Below the pieces are notes generated by a model. The model was not told the origin of the DNA. It was given only the letters and a program-made list of their open reading frames with translations, and did no database searches. Positions 20,274-31,529 of a stretch of DNA of 64,000 bases are shown piece after piece. How positions within the stretch are numbered: the first letter of the stretch is position 1; each line of letters opens with the position of its first letter. The stretch spans positions 25,174,810 to 25,238,809 of the forward strand of contig CM075187.1 in NCBI GenBank assembly GCA_037577475.1. Direction: 5' to 3'. The position numbers were made by a program, and so were the translations under genes. This stretch comes from Chaunax sp. Z400. Taxonomy: Eukaryota; Chordata; Actinopteri; Lophiiformes; Chaunacidae.

Positions 20274-20766
20274 CAGGGGTTCCCATAGTGGGGGTCACGA
20301 TACACCAATGGTGGGGTCAGGAGATGATTTCTAGAAATCAAATCAAATAAAAAAAAATAAAAAATCATAAATAGTCTATTTTAGAGATAAGCTATGCTAT
20401 ATTGTCCCCGTGAGGAAATTCTTTCTCTGCATTGACCCATCCCTGAGGAGCAGTTAGCTGCCTTTACTGCACCCGGGGAGCAGATTGGGGTTCAGTATCT
20501 TCCTCAAGGATACTTCGACATGCGGACCTGGGGGAAGTGGGGATCAAACTACTGACCTTCTGATAAGTGGACGACTGTTCTTATCCCCTAAGCCACAGCC
20601 GCCCTCGTAGTTAAATTAAAAATAAAACCATGCAAATAAGAAGATGTCTTGTGTGTTTGGATAAGTCTGTTAATGCATGTGCACTTACTGTTTGGGGATA
20701 ATGGAGGTCGTGAGTCTGTGGCACCATTATTCTGGGGATCAGGGGGTGAAAATTTTGGGAACCCCT
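20274..20766. mobile_element. hAT-like non-autonomous element with CAGGGGTTCCCA ends
   Basis: Left end CAGGGGTTCCCATAGTGGGG and right end TTTTGGGAACCCCT are inverted repeats of about 11-12 bp. GTGGGGGTC next to the left end is typical of a fish hAT-type non-autonomous family. A SINE (20385-20605) lies within it. No exact 8-bp target duplication could be seen, so the copy is probably old. Confidence 0.7.
20385..20605 (-). mobile_element. tRNA-derived SINE, copy B, nested in the hAT-like element
   Basis: On the minus strand: GGGCGGCTGTGGCTTAGG head, B-box-like GTTTGATCCCC, GATACTGAACCCCAATCTGC, GGGATGGGTCAATGCAGAG, and tail GAATTTCCTCACGGGGACAA. Same family as copies A and C. Confidence 0.85.
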
Positions 20767-20769
20767 AAT

Positions 20770-23700
20770 CTAGGCTGAACCATCCTACACGTCTGTCTAT
20801 GTCTGTCCTATAATAAAAAATAAAATAAATAAAGAGGGAAGTAGTCCAATAACATAAATGATTTATTTGTCATAAAACTTACTCCTAAAGGGTCGACACA
20901 AAAGACAATGTAACATACTAGTTTTTTTATTTATTTTTTTATCATATATTTGTTAAGTGTGACCTGACTGAATGGAGCCGTTTTAGAGATGGTATTATGA
21001 ACCAATTGTTAATGATGTGCTGCTGTCACATATTTCAACATCATAATCCACTGATGGAATATTACACAAACCAATAGCTGTCAAAGGCAAATGTATCTTT
21101 TAAGCCATAAAGATTAAGGAAGATGTTGGCAGACTCATTTGTCATGTCCTGTTTTGATATGTATCCAGTAGACCCGGTTTATGGCTGTTTGTTCAATTGT
21201 ATTTGCCTGCAGGCAAGGTTAGAGATCCATCTAATAAATGCCGAGCCTAAGCCCTGATGTGGGATCCACAGGAATGATGAAGCAGACGCTGAGAGGTGTA
21301 CCACTGGTGATTTCTTCCTCAACAATATGGAGACTGGGAGTATTTTAAGCCCCTCATGTTTACACAGTGATTTATTAGATTGATTGTTTTGTGCTCTGGA
21401 ATATATCACCTGACTCTTTGACTTCACACCGACGGAATGTTGCAGCTAAACATGTGTTTGATGGTATTTTTAGCCAGGAAATCATTTTATCTTTATCATT
21501 TACAAGCCATTAGGAAATTTCCAAAGGGCTCAGTGTCCATCTGTAAACTTTAATACGGTAAACAAACTTGTAATGAAAATACAGCTTCAGAAAAGTATTT
21601 TCAAAAATCGCTTTTCTTAAATGCAAATGTTCTCCTCTTCTAAACTGTCTGTGATTTTGTTCATTTATGTTCACAAATGAACCAAAGGAAGTTCATTTCC
21701 TGATGTTGACCACAGTTGCTTCGGTTCCACGTTAGCATGGGAAATTTGGCTGCAGGTGAGTGTTTGGCCAACATTATCCATCACCTACAATGACCTATTG
21801 ATGTAGCTATATGTGCACCCTGTTACTGCAGCACCGTTGTTGCTGCAGGTTATTTTAAGGTGCATTAAGTAACATATGGGTCCCTGCAGATTCATTCTGT
21901 GCTCGAGTAAAGTAAAAAATCTCACTTATGGCCTTTTAGTTTTATAGATGGTATGAAGATACCATCGAAAATGGAAACAGAGGCCATTCATTTTGCTTTG
22001 TGGCCCAAGTTTGTGCTTTTCATTTTTTGTGCATTGATCTCGCTGCCTTGAAGCAAAAAGTTGCGGGTCAAGAGAGAGGTCAGAAATCTTGGTGTGTACT
22101 TTTGTAAGCCAAGTGAACTTCTCACACAGGACGTTTTATTCTGACACATTGAATGCAGATCTGTTGGCTCTGAAAAGTTTGGGCAGGACAAAAAGTATTA
22201 TATTTCAAAATGGTACAAGGGCTGAGACGGCTGTAGTGGAAAGTACAGGGAAAAATCAATGCATTTGCTTTCTAGCTCACATTAACCCTAATGATGCATG
22301 CAGGCCTTCACCAAACATTATTTAGGAGGTGCTTATTCCTGTAGCTTTTCAAATGAATGTTGTAGCACACTGGGAAGCTTTGAATAGCTGTAATCAACTT
22401 CACATTGATTTTGCACTCACAGGCAAAGCTCTCGGTTGTGGAAAAAAGTCTCTTCAGTGGGGAATTGGGGAAGCATGATAATCTGATTGGCTGTTGACAG
22501 CGAATGACTGAAAAGTTTCACTTTTTGAACCTGTGTCCATCAGCTCCCCTCAAGATGTATCCCCATCACTCAGTTATCGCAGTTCAGTATAAATGTGATT
22601 AGTGTTAAGAGCTGGTGTGGTGGTGCCATCAGTGAGGAGAGGTGATGACACAAACATCCCATCACCCTCCCCACCCATTCATTTAACATCTAAAGGCCTT
22701 AGTATGCTTCACACAAACTCCTCAAAGCCCTCCCCATGCACGTTTCATATGTCAGTATATGTGAAGCTGCGTCCGATAATGTTTCTTTTGTTTTTGAAAC
22801 TGAAATGTTGACTTTAAGCAGCATTAATAAAGGTGGCAGAAAAGAGAAATTCTGCCAGTTATTGTGTGAAGAAACAAATGAATACATTCATGAAGTGAAC
22901 GTTTGACTGTGTGCACCCTTATCCATATTTACATTATTCATCCTGTTGAGACCAGGGGTGGTGGTTAAAAAGAGGGGGTTCATTATCTCAGCTACTCTAT
23001 AATAACCCTTTTAAGCCTATGATCCAATTTCATACAATGAACACTTAATTTGTTGATGCAAAATCAGCATTTTGTGCTTTTCTCAACTGATCATATCTGA
23101 AACTTGAGTTGGTAACACTTTCCATGAAAGCCATCTGTAGTGCATCGTGGAGGAATTCCATGATAAATAAAGCTGAAACCAGAAAATGTTTGACATTTTT
23201 GCTTGATGACTGACTGAAACTTATTTTCTTTCGATCAACTAATCGATTAATTGCCTCATGGCAGCTCTAGAGTCCAGTTTGAGCCCACTAGCAAGAGTAG
23301 CTAAAGTGATTTATGCTTAATTGCTCGGTGGGACCCGCATGAGCTCTATCTCAGAATTTGAGGGGGGGGGGGCTGAACGGCATTTTTGTCATGGATTTAC
23401 CCTCCACAACATCCCTGGCTGAGACTTCAATAACACTAAGGAGACAGAAGTCTTGCTGAGGCAAAGCAGTCCGGAGGTTTGACAACGTGCTGTGGTCGAA
23501 TGGCAGATCGAACAACCTGGTTCATTTGAACCACTATGAACCCCTGAGGGTTTATTCTATCTATGTGCTCAATCTGAATGGCACCCAGGATACTTACATC
23601 AGATTGCATTTGTTGATAAATGCAACCTCCCAAAGGTCCTAGTCATTTGTCTCTTTTTCAATTTGCTCCCCGAGTTCCTCGATTTGAACTAGCAATAGTG

Positions 23701-24540
23701 AGCACGAAAATATGTAGTGTTTGAAGTGCACGCTTGATGACAGGGACAACTTAAATGTATAGGTTTGTGTTGTCTCACTACAGTTCCTGTAGGGAAACAC
23801 TCTTTGAACAAGATTGGCAATCTCTGATCTGTCCAGATGGAGCAGATGGCGAGGTCAGGGTTCCATATATTTTCAAGTTGAAGATGGGGAGAGAGCAAAA
23901 GAGCGTGCAGAGAGGGCCAGATCAATATTAAGGATTAATATGTCAGTGATAAAAAAAGCAACTATTTTAACCACCAGCAGAATTGTATTTACACTTGAGC
24001 TACACATATCTTTGGTCAGTAAGATATACAGCCCACATCTACAGTAAGTTCATATTATCATCAAAGTAAAAGGCACAAAAGGGGGTAAATCTGCCTACCC
24101 AGCCGACTCTCTCTTTCCCTCTGAGGTCACTTTTATGAGTAAAACCTCACATCCTGACCTGCCTCAGTTTCTCTCTCAGGCTGAAAATTACCTGCGTGAG
24201 GGAGTGACTCCGGGCCAAATCTCAGGTGATGGATTCTCCATGAAAAAAGGGGGCAGATTGTGATAGATGGGCAGGTCTCAGAGCTATTTCTCAGCTGCCT
24301 ACACCAGCTGGGCAACCCAAGGTAATAGCCTCTACAGGACACTGAAGCATGATGCTTTTTATATTTGGTAAAACAGAAAAGTGGTTAGGTTCGTGCCAAA
24401 GTCAACATTTAAGTCACCTCTATATGACAGTAAGGGGTGTGAAGATAACAGATGTAAGTCAGAAAACCTATTTCAGAGATAAAAGACCTGCAGATCCAAA
24501 CAAAATTTTTGTGATATTTGTCACAGACAAGACAGTATTT
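20770..24540. other. 3.8-kb stretch without recognised gene
   Basis: No recognised protein on either strand. A plus-strand frame at 22089-22325 contains coding-looking but unrecognised residues; nearby AGAGAGGTCAGAAATCTTGG (22072-22091) reads VRNLGV, reminiscent of an L2 fragment, but too little to call. A short poly-G run lies at 23361-23371. Confidence 0.35.
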
Positions 24541-24559
24541 TAAAGTTTCTCTCTCCCAA

Positions 24560-25735
24560 ATGAATCATGCCTTTATTTTGATATGGAGGCTTTTAATGTG
24601 ACACAGAAGGAAGTGCATCAGCTGGTCTATATTGTATCCTCCCTCGCTCTTGATAACAGAACAGCCAAACAAACAGATCAATTGCTGCATAACTTTCTGT
24701 GGAAAAATCAAACACACTATATTAGAAAATCTGTTGTCGTAAATTCATGCAAAAATGGTGGTCTGGATTTTTTGGATTTTCCCTGTTTAAACAATGTTTT
24801 TAAAACCAATGTTTGTGGAACTTCATCCCCAAATTTGTCTTGGAGGTATGAACTTCCTACTGGTTAGTAATTATAAAATCACGATCAAGATTCCCCTTAA
24901 ATTATTAGAATTTCACAAACAGGCTCTACTGGCATGGAAGCTCATCTACAAGCTCAACTTTTCACCCCAGCGCTACTTTATCTGGAATAATGGTGATATT
25001 CTGCATGAACACAGACGATTTGGTTTGATCGAAACATCTTTTTGGTCGGTCAACTGATCACCCCAGAAGGTCGTCTTATGACCTACAATGAGTTCACCTC
25101 TCATTTGAATTTTTCTGTCACAGTGAAGGAGTTCAGGTTATGGGTTTTATTCCTTATGGTGCCCTGACCCCGTCTAAGGGCTTTCCTTGCCAGGCCGATG
25201 TCTCTGTGATCAGTCCTGTTGACACTCCAGTTGGAAAAACCTGCCTCTCTCCATCTCTTAAAAAACAAATAGAGTTTTCTGATCTCTGTTCCAAAATGAG
25301 ATCGCCACTAAGCCTTATGTCATGGCATAATGGAATAGCTTTGAGGATATCCCCTGGTCGCACGTTTGGTCATTACCCCATAGACACTTCATCACCAACA
25401 CAGTCTCCTTCATGGTTCTTCACAAGATATATCCAGTTTAACATTTCCTGATTAAATTCAAACAGGATGTAGATATCAGTTGCTCTTTTTGTGCAGATCA
25501 TACAGAAACTGTACCTCATCTGTTCTGACACTGCCAACCAAAACTAGTAAGGACACTCTGCTCCTTTGTATTACAGAAATGTTTTATTTGGATTTTTTTA
25601 GCAGATACAATTAGTTTTATTTTCTGCACATGTTCATGGGTAATGGATTGCTAATAATAGCAGTACTGTTTCCTTTTTCTTTTGTTTGTTTGTTTTTTCT
25701 CAATCAACCATGAACCATCAATAAATTGCAAAAAG
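24560..25735 (+). mobile_element. L1-type LINE ORF2 C-terminal remnant
   Basis: Successive plus-strand frames read MEAFNVTQKEVHQLVYIVSS, TDQLLHNFLWKNQTHYIRK, SVVVNSCKNGGLDFLDFPCL, then GGMNFLLVSNYKI, IPLKLLEFHKQALLAWKLIY and NFSPQRYFIWNNGDIL. They continue with FTSHLNFSVTVKEFRLW-like residues and, near 25470-25520, CSFCADHTETVPHLF. This order matches the region after the RT domain in fish L1-clade ORF2, including the C-terminal Cys-rich CSFC..H motif. At least three frame changes and a stop within the Cys-rich motif region show it is dead. The end near 25700 has AATAAAT followed by A-rich sequence. The 5' part, including endonuclease and RT catalytic motifs, is absent. Confidence 0.8.
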
Positions 25736-25739
25736 AAGA

Positions 25740-26048
25740 CAAGAGGTGTTGTTTGAGTTTGTGCCGTACAGTCCCTGTGGTTGGTTAAGGCCCTTTTCAA
25801 GTTAAGGCCGAAGCTGGAGCAAATGTCCCTGATAACTTGACAGTGCTCCTGAGCCGTGTGTGTGTGTGTATCTCAGCATTAGCTGCTGACTTCCCAATCT
25901 TCCATACCTTCTTTGTGCCAAATATCTCCTGAAAAAAGTCCAAAATCTTCACATTCTATTCATAACATGAAAAAGTACCATAAAATATTTCTTTGGCACC
26001 ATAAATGTCAGTAGGAATTTACAAGGGTGATTTGTTCGGTGACAGCTG
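25740..26048. other. Unannotated spacer
   Basis: Contains a short (TG)n at about 25857-25869; nothing else recognised. Confidence 0.4.
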
Positions 26049-26135
26049 GGGTGTAACGGATCACAAAACTCTTGGTTCAAACCATATAATGGTTTTGAGT
26101 CACGGACTGCATCACTTTATGGGTCAGGAGAAAAG
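26049..26135. mobile_element. Possible hAT-like fragment (GTGTAACGGATCAC)
   Basis: GTGTAACGGATCACAAAACT, TTGGTTCAAACCA and GGTTTTGAGTCACGGA resemble the terminal region of a common fish hAT-type element. Only one end is recognised, so the call is tentative. Confidence 0.4.
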
Positions 26136-26179
26136 AAATCTGAGAGAGGAAATCAGCTCCGAAGTACTTTCTGTCTACA

Positions 26180-27845
26180 GTCACCGCTGTAGCTGTGTTA
26201 TAAACTTATTATTATTATTATTTCTTACTGTAATATAGATTTTTATAATACACTCTCAAGGCTGAACATCCACTGAAGGCCTCTGTGCTTGACAGGCAAA
26301 GAGTGACAGGAGCTGCTCCGGTGAAAGCGGAGTTATGTGTCAAAGGGATATTTCCAAAGTTGCCATAACCATCACAGTATCTACTTCGAGGATGACAAGC
26401 ATGCCTGCTAGTTCCCCAGTAACACCAGTGGAAAAGTCCATTCAAACCACAGAGATGAGATGCGTCATTTCCCATCCGGTAAACTGTTATTTATTAAAAA
26501 GTTACTCGCTACAATGTGTGATTACATACATACATGATACATTTGATGGTAAGCTTATTTCCCCCTCCCTCGTCTCCTTCCTCCTCTTCTCATCCACCCT
26601 GAGCCTTGAGAGGTGGAAGAATAGGCTTGCCGTTTGAGCGGCTTATCTGTGGCAACATATGAGAAGTGCAGGTCAGTGACGTTCCAGGAGAATGTCTTGT
26701 TTTAATTGCTTCTTTAAAGCCTGAGCAGCTGCAGCGAGGAGGAGCGTACATCTGTAAAATGGCATGAAAGCTCCACAGTTTACTGTGGGGGAACAGCGGG
26801 ACACTTACAAAGCATTTTTTCATCGATGTTCATAAGTTGTTCCACAATGCTCCATTACTGAGAGGGGCTTTATGGTTTAAACTTCTTGGAGACCTTTTAG
26901 AAGGTTGTGCAACATGAGGGAACTTAAAAACTGTTTAACTAATGCGGTCAGATTTTTCTGAGGAATAGAAGAATATATTTAAGAAGTTGTTGAACTTTTC
27001 AGGGATGCTGTCACACACTTGATACTGAATCCTGTGACTGAGTAAAATAGGAACACTTTTCATTTATTTGCAGGTTGTTGTTTTTTTTTACGGTAACAAA
27101 ACTGTGAGTGACTTTCATGTTACGTCAAATCTCATTTTTGCTTCAGTTCGTAATAACTTTATGTTCTATTTGGGCTCGAAACACTGCAGTGACGTCTTTT
27201 TAACTTTAAAATGGGAAGCTCGGCTCTGGTTTATTGGTGTGTTCAGTATTAGAATATATTCTCCGACTGAATGAGCACATATTGCAGGAGGTGAAGAGAA
27301 AGTCAGAGGAGGAGGAGTGGATGTCTCTACTGACAGTGGCTCCCCAGGGCTTCATGTATCAGTGGCTGCCCTGCTTAAGTCAAACATGGCTTGAAGTCAC
27401 TTTACACTCTCACACTCACACACCCACACACACACACTCTCACACACACACAGACACACACACAGAATGTTGTGAACACCTGTACCCATGTTGTGTTTTT
27501 GCTGTGTAAAGTATAGAATACGTTCTGTAGGTCTATTTTGTTTAAATCCTTCTCTCACAAAAATGCAGTAAATGAGACAAACAGCTTATTAACAGTCTGT
27601 AAATACTTAAAATCCTTTATGGAATTCACTAACAATTAGTAAATGTTAAATCTGACAGATGTGATTAATTAATAACCTATAGACCTAAACATTTAGGAAA
27701 ACATGTATCAGATTACTCATGAATAACGTCATTATTATACAGCTGGAAGCACATTTATTAAAAAATAGCATTCATCTGCTGTTTGAAATGAACAAATCAC
27801 ACAAGAACCGTTTAAATAGTTCAATACATTAGATATTACAAGTGT
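26180..27845. other. 1.7-kb stretch without recognised gene
   Basis: Holds a (CA)n tract at 27409-27465. No protein family recognised on either strand. Confidence 0.4.
27409..27465 (+). repeat. (CA)n-rich microsatellite, interrupted
   Basis: CACACTCACACACCC and (CA)n runs with CT and GA interruptions. Confidence 0.9.
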
Positions 27846-27889
27846 TTTTCTCAAATATAACACAAAATTCTACATTTTCTGACCACTCA

Positions 27890-29098
27890 AAATGATTCAA
27901 TCTTTGTAGAGACCCTTTAGCTGCTATGACCTGCTGCAAACATGATGTATATCCAGACACCAGCTTCTTGCAGCGCTCCTGAGAAATCCTAACCCATTCC
28001 TCATGTGCAAAGGCCTCCAGTTCTGGAATAGTCCTGGGTTTACGTGCTGCAACCAGATATTTTCTATGGGATTCAAGTCAGTGACGGCCATGATGAATGA
28101 ATGATGAAAACCAAGCCTTAGTGGACTTTGAGCCATGTTTGGAATGATTGTCCTTTTAGAATGTCCAATGATGCCCAAGCTTCATCTTCCTCACAGATGG
28201 TGAGATGTTTTTGTGGTGGCAGGCTTTGGTTTTTGCATGGTATCAGGTATCAGAAAGAGTGTGGATGCGGTTCAGGTGAGCGGGGAGTTTTAATTATGAC
28301 AGGTGTTTGTTGTTAGACTGATTACTCTGTCTGGGAAAGAGGTTGTCTGTAAGACTGGAGACGCAAGAAGCATCTCTTAACTTGAAGAGGCTGAAAAGGT
28401 TATGTTCATTATTTACTAAGTGATTTATGTTGAAGCAAAGACTGTTGATAAAAGTCTTCATTGGTGCTGTCACCGCGGAACCAACTGTTAGTTTTCTTCT
28501 AGGATTTCCTGATCCTTGATGGAATCCATCTTACCCTCTACACACTGCAGGTTTCCAGTGGCTGAGGAAGCAAAGCAGCCCCAGAGCATCACCGAGCCAC
28601 CGCCATGCATCACTGTAGGTAGAGTATTCTTTTCAGCACACATTTCAGTCTTCCTCCTCCAGACGTACTGCTGATCCAGGGGCCCCAAAAGTCCCAGTTT
28701 GGTTTCATGGCTCCACAGAACAGCATCCCAAAACTTCTGTGTCTTATCAAGATGGTTCTGAGCTATTGGAGCAGACTTTTCTTGTCTTTTTGGGTCAGCA
28801 GTGGTGAACGTCTTGGAGGTCATGCATGGAGCCCTGCTGTAAATTTAGGCCTTAACAGAGAAGCTTTGGGACTCTACTGCTAAGGTAAGTCTGTGAAGGT
28901 TGGCTCAGAGTTGTAACAACAGCTGTTTGTAAATGTGTGCTCTCATGACGGATGATATTTATTCCTGAAAAAAAGTTGTATTGAGCTATCTAATTTGTTC
29001 TTGTGTGATTTGATTGTTGCAAACAGCTGATGAAACTGATACTTTCCCAATAAACCTAATATATAACGGGGGTTGAATAATTTTTCTTCCAACTGTAC
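27890..29098 (-). mobile_element. Tc1-like DNA transposon, degraded
   Basis: The minus strand encodes a broken Tc1/mariner-type transposase. The central part is an open frame at 28823-28488: KFWDAVLWSHETKLGLLG (the D of 'SDET' is replaced by H), YVWRRK, LPTVMHGGGSVMLWGCFASS and QEILEEN. The C-terminal part, in shifting frames at 28200-27910, reads SVRKMKLGHHWTF, DLNPIENIW, PRTIPELEAFAHEEWVRISQ and RCKKLVSGYTSCLQQVIAAK. The right terminus at 29068-29098 is GGGGTTGAATAATTTTTC, CAACTGTA, as in fish Tc1 inverted repeats. The left terminus is not clear. Frameshifts, the lost first-block Asp and a 290-bp insertion make it inactive. Confidence 0.85.
28201..28490. mobile_element. Insertion of about 290 bp inside the Tc1 transposase
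   Basis: The transposase reading is continuous on both sides (ILEEN before, SVRKMKLG after, minus strand) but is separated by about 290 unrelated bases. The plus-strand 3' part has AAAAGTCTTCATTGGTGCTG then TCACCGCGG, which recalls the polyadenylation/U5 end of an LTR. So a solo LTR is possible, but TG..CA ends and a target duplication are not evident. Confidence 0.55.
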
Positions 29099-29099
29099 T

Positions 29100-31357
29100 A
29101 TTCTTCAAAAAAAATTAAATAAAAGAAATGTCAGTATCATCCAGTAATTAAACTTTGGTACATTGTATTGATTGGCACAATAGAATCACTACTACAGTTC
29201 TAATACTGCAAAATCTTACAATCAAACAGTTCAATTTGCGGAATCATTCAGCAAAAGATAAAGAAAGGATGCAGACATATAAGATGATATGAGATACGAT
29301 GTTGATACAGGCTGTTGGTTGAGAAGAGGTGCACCTGTTTCTATTCCAATGCAAACTCTGTTATTATGGTGTCAGGTTGTCAGAGGCGTCCAACTCTGAT
29401 GTGATTCAGAAAGTGACAGAAAATGCACACATTACACTTATTTTCTTTGCACCTTTGTAATGACGCTTCACTCAGGATTGTGTAAATTAATTCACTTCAT
29501 CATTTAAAGGGATGATGGCATAATGCAGGTGCAGGTAACCTAAAAACAACATCAGTATCCAGTGTGTTTCACACCCTGAGAGGAGAAACACTGAAGCAAT
29601 TACAAATTTACTCATCTTAACGTTCATTTTAGAAATAAAATGTAGCATATTTGGAGATAAACTAAAGGAACCTGTCAGCTTTCATTTCGTCTCAAATTGC
29701 TTTACCTCATACATGTGCAGCAAACAAAGCTGCTCTAAGCTTCAAAGCATCACTTCTCAAATCTCCACCTTGATTTTTTTGCTTTTCATCAAAGAACCCT
29801 TCAGGGGGTTGAGATTTTTTTTTTTTTTTGGTGCAGTCAGAGCGAGTGGACAGCCAGCCAGAGAGAAACACAATAAGGGAGAAACATGGTGAGTAAATGG
29901 GCAGAAACAAAATACATGGTGTGCTGCCAGGAGCAGCGTCTCTGCGTGAATCCTGCTCGTTCGCTTGATGTCAGAACAGAGAGGAGGCGAGAGAGTTTCA
30001 GCGCAGAGGAGCGTCAGTGGACGCGGACGCCGTCTCGTTTTCGGTGTAATTACAGGTGATGCGGTCTGCCTGTGAAAACGTGTCATTTTCCTCGTGTGGG
30101 AGTTAGATGCCACGTCTGCATTTGTGTTGCGGTGCAGGTTTGTCAAGTGTTCAGATCGCAGCTGTCAGCTGTTGTTTGAGAAAGGATGATAATTGGACGA
30201 GGTGTCGAGACCCTACCTCAGGTTCTGTTTCCACTGTTACCCTTCATCATTTATTTGGTACCGCTCTATCTATTGCTTCTGGAGTTCATCTCCTGATGGT
30301 GGTGATGTACAAGGCAAACACTGTGCTGCTTTGAAGGACAACACTGTTCGACGGGGAGGATATTGCCTGGAAACAACAAGTGCACACATGAATACATTTT
30401 GGACCTTGAGCTTAATTTGTTGCCTGAATGTGTTGTCTATTGATATCTCCCCCAGAATGAGGTGGATAACACACACACAGACACACATGCACAAAAGAAA
30501 AATCCCATTTGGTTTTTCTGTCAGTTTCAGGGGCCTGTCGAAGGGAATATCAGGCAATCGCTTGAAAAGGCAGGATTGAAAAGGCTTGATTGATTTTTTT
30601 TATTCAGTCTCAAACCAAGCTGAACCAGTCCACCCAACTGATTCATGAATAATCTAATTTCTCTCTCAGCTAATCATGGGGTTGCTTCACCCAACGAGTG
30701 AGCCACTCCTTCTGCTCAAAGGGTCCCACCTTTATTTTACCTCCGCAGTGGACTGCACCCTGCACTTTGCACGTAACGTCTGAACCAAGATTGTGGAAGA
30801 AATATTACCAAGTGCCGCGCCATCCATCATCAGGGCTGCCCAGGCTATGAAATACAGGCCCGGCCCTACCGACAATGAGTCCTATCTTGTATGTCCGACC
30901 TCTTGCTTGTGTATTTATCACCTAAGCAGCTGCACAACATGTGATTCATTGAACGGTCTCACTGATACAACATGCTGACTACATCTCTGGGCAGTTGGCC
31001 CGCTTCTCTATCTATGATAAAGATCCACACCCCCCCTTTTCCTCAATGTCCTCACAGAAGGATGTGCATTCTGTTTTTTATTGCTCCTTCTCTCCCACTG
31101 CTGTTGTGCTTATGTAAGTATGTTTATATGGTGCACATCTAGAGGGTAGTCTCACAACAAGGCCTGCTGCCTGAGGGATGTGTCGGCACGAGCGGGAGAA
31201 AAGTTGGAGATGCCACAGAGGTTTGTAAATAGAAGACTTGTGTCCCGGGTTTGGGCTCTGAGATGAGTGTGTGAATAAGTGGGGACATATTTAAGTTAGT
31301 GACTCTTAACCAGAATCAGTGCCAAGTCACTGCTATTTCTTTTATTTATATGTACAT
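29100..31357. other. 2.3-kb stretch without recognised gene
   Basis: No protein family recognised. Contains T-runs (29816-29830), a CpG-enriched segment (29930-30135, listed separately) and otherwise AT-rich complex sequence. Confidence 0.35.
29930..30135 (+). promoter_or_regulatory. CpG-enriched segment, possible promoter or first exon
   Basis: About 17 CpG dinucleotides in roughly 200 bp, far denser than the flanks, including GGACGCGGACGCCGTCTCG. A weak donor-like AATTACAG|GTGATG lies at about 30056 on the plus strand. A transcription start for an exon of an unseen gene is possible. A transposon fragment or chance are alternatives. Confidence 0.3.
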
Positions 31358-31527
31358 GGGGCGGCTGTGGCAGAACGTCGGTGGTTTGATCCCCAGTTCC
31401 CCCAGTCTACATGTCAGAGTATCTTGGAGCAGGTGCAGTAAGAGCTGCCCACTGCTCCACAGGGACGGGTCAAATGCAGAGAAAAAAATTCCCCACGGGG
31501 ACAATAAAGTATAACTTATCTCATCTT
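31358..31527 (+). mobile_element. tRNA-derived SINE, copy C, internally shortened
   Basis: GGGGCGGCTGTGGCAGAACG head, B-box GGTTTGATCCCC, GTATCTTGGAGCA, GACGGGTCAAATGCAGAG and tail ATTCCCCACGGGGACAATAA, AGTATAACTTATC. Part of the region between A and B boxes and of the body is missing relative to copy A. Confidence 0.8.
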
Positions 31528-31529
31528 GT

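Noticed and set aside
22089..22325. L2-type LINE fragment (VRNLGV-like reading just upstream)
   Set aside because: Only about six matching residues; the following sequence does not continue the LINE motif order.
29757..30146. 129-codon minus-strand frame over the CpG-rich segment
   Set aside because: No recognised domain; its basic, Thr/Ser/Pro-rich residues follow from local composition.
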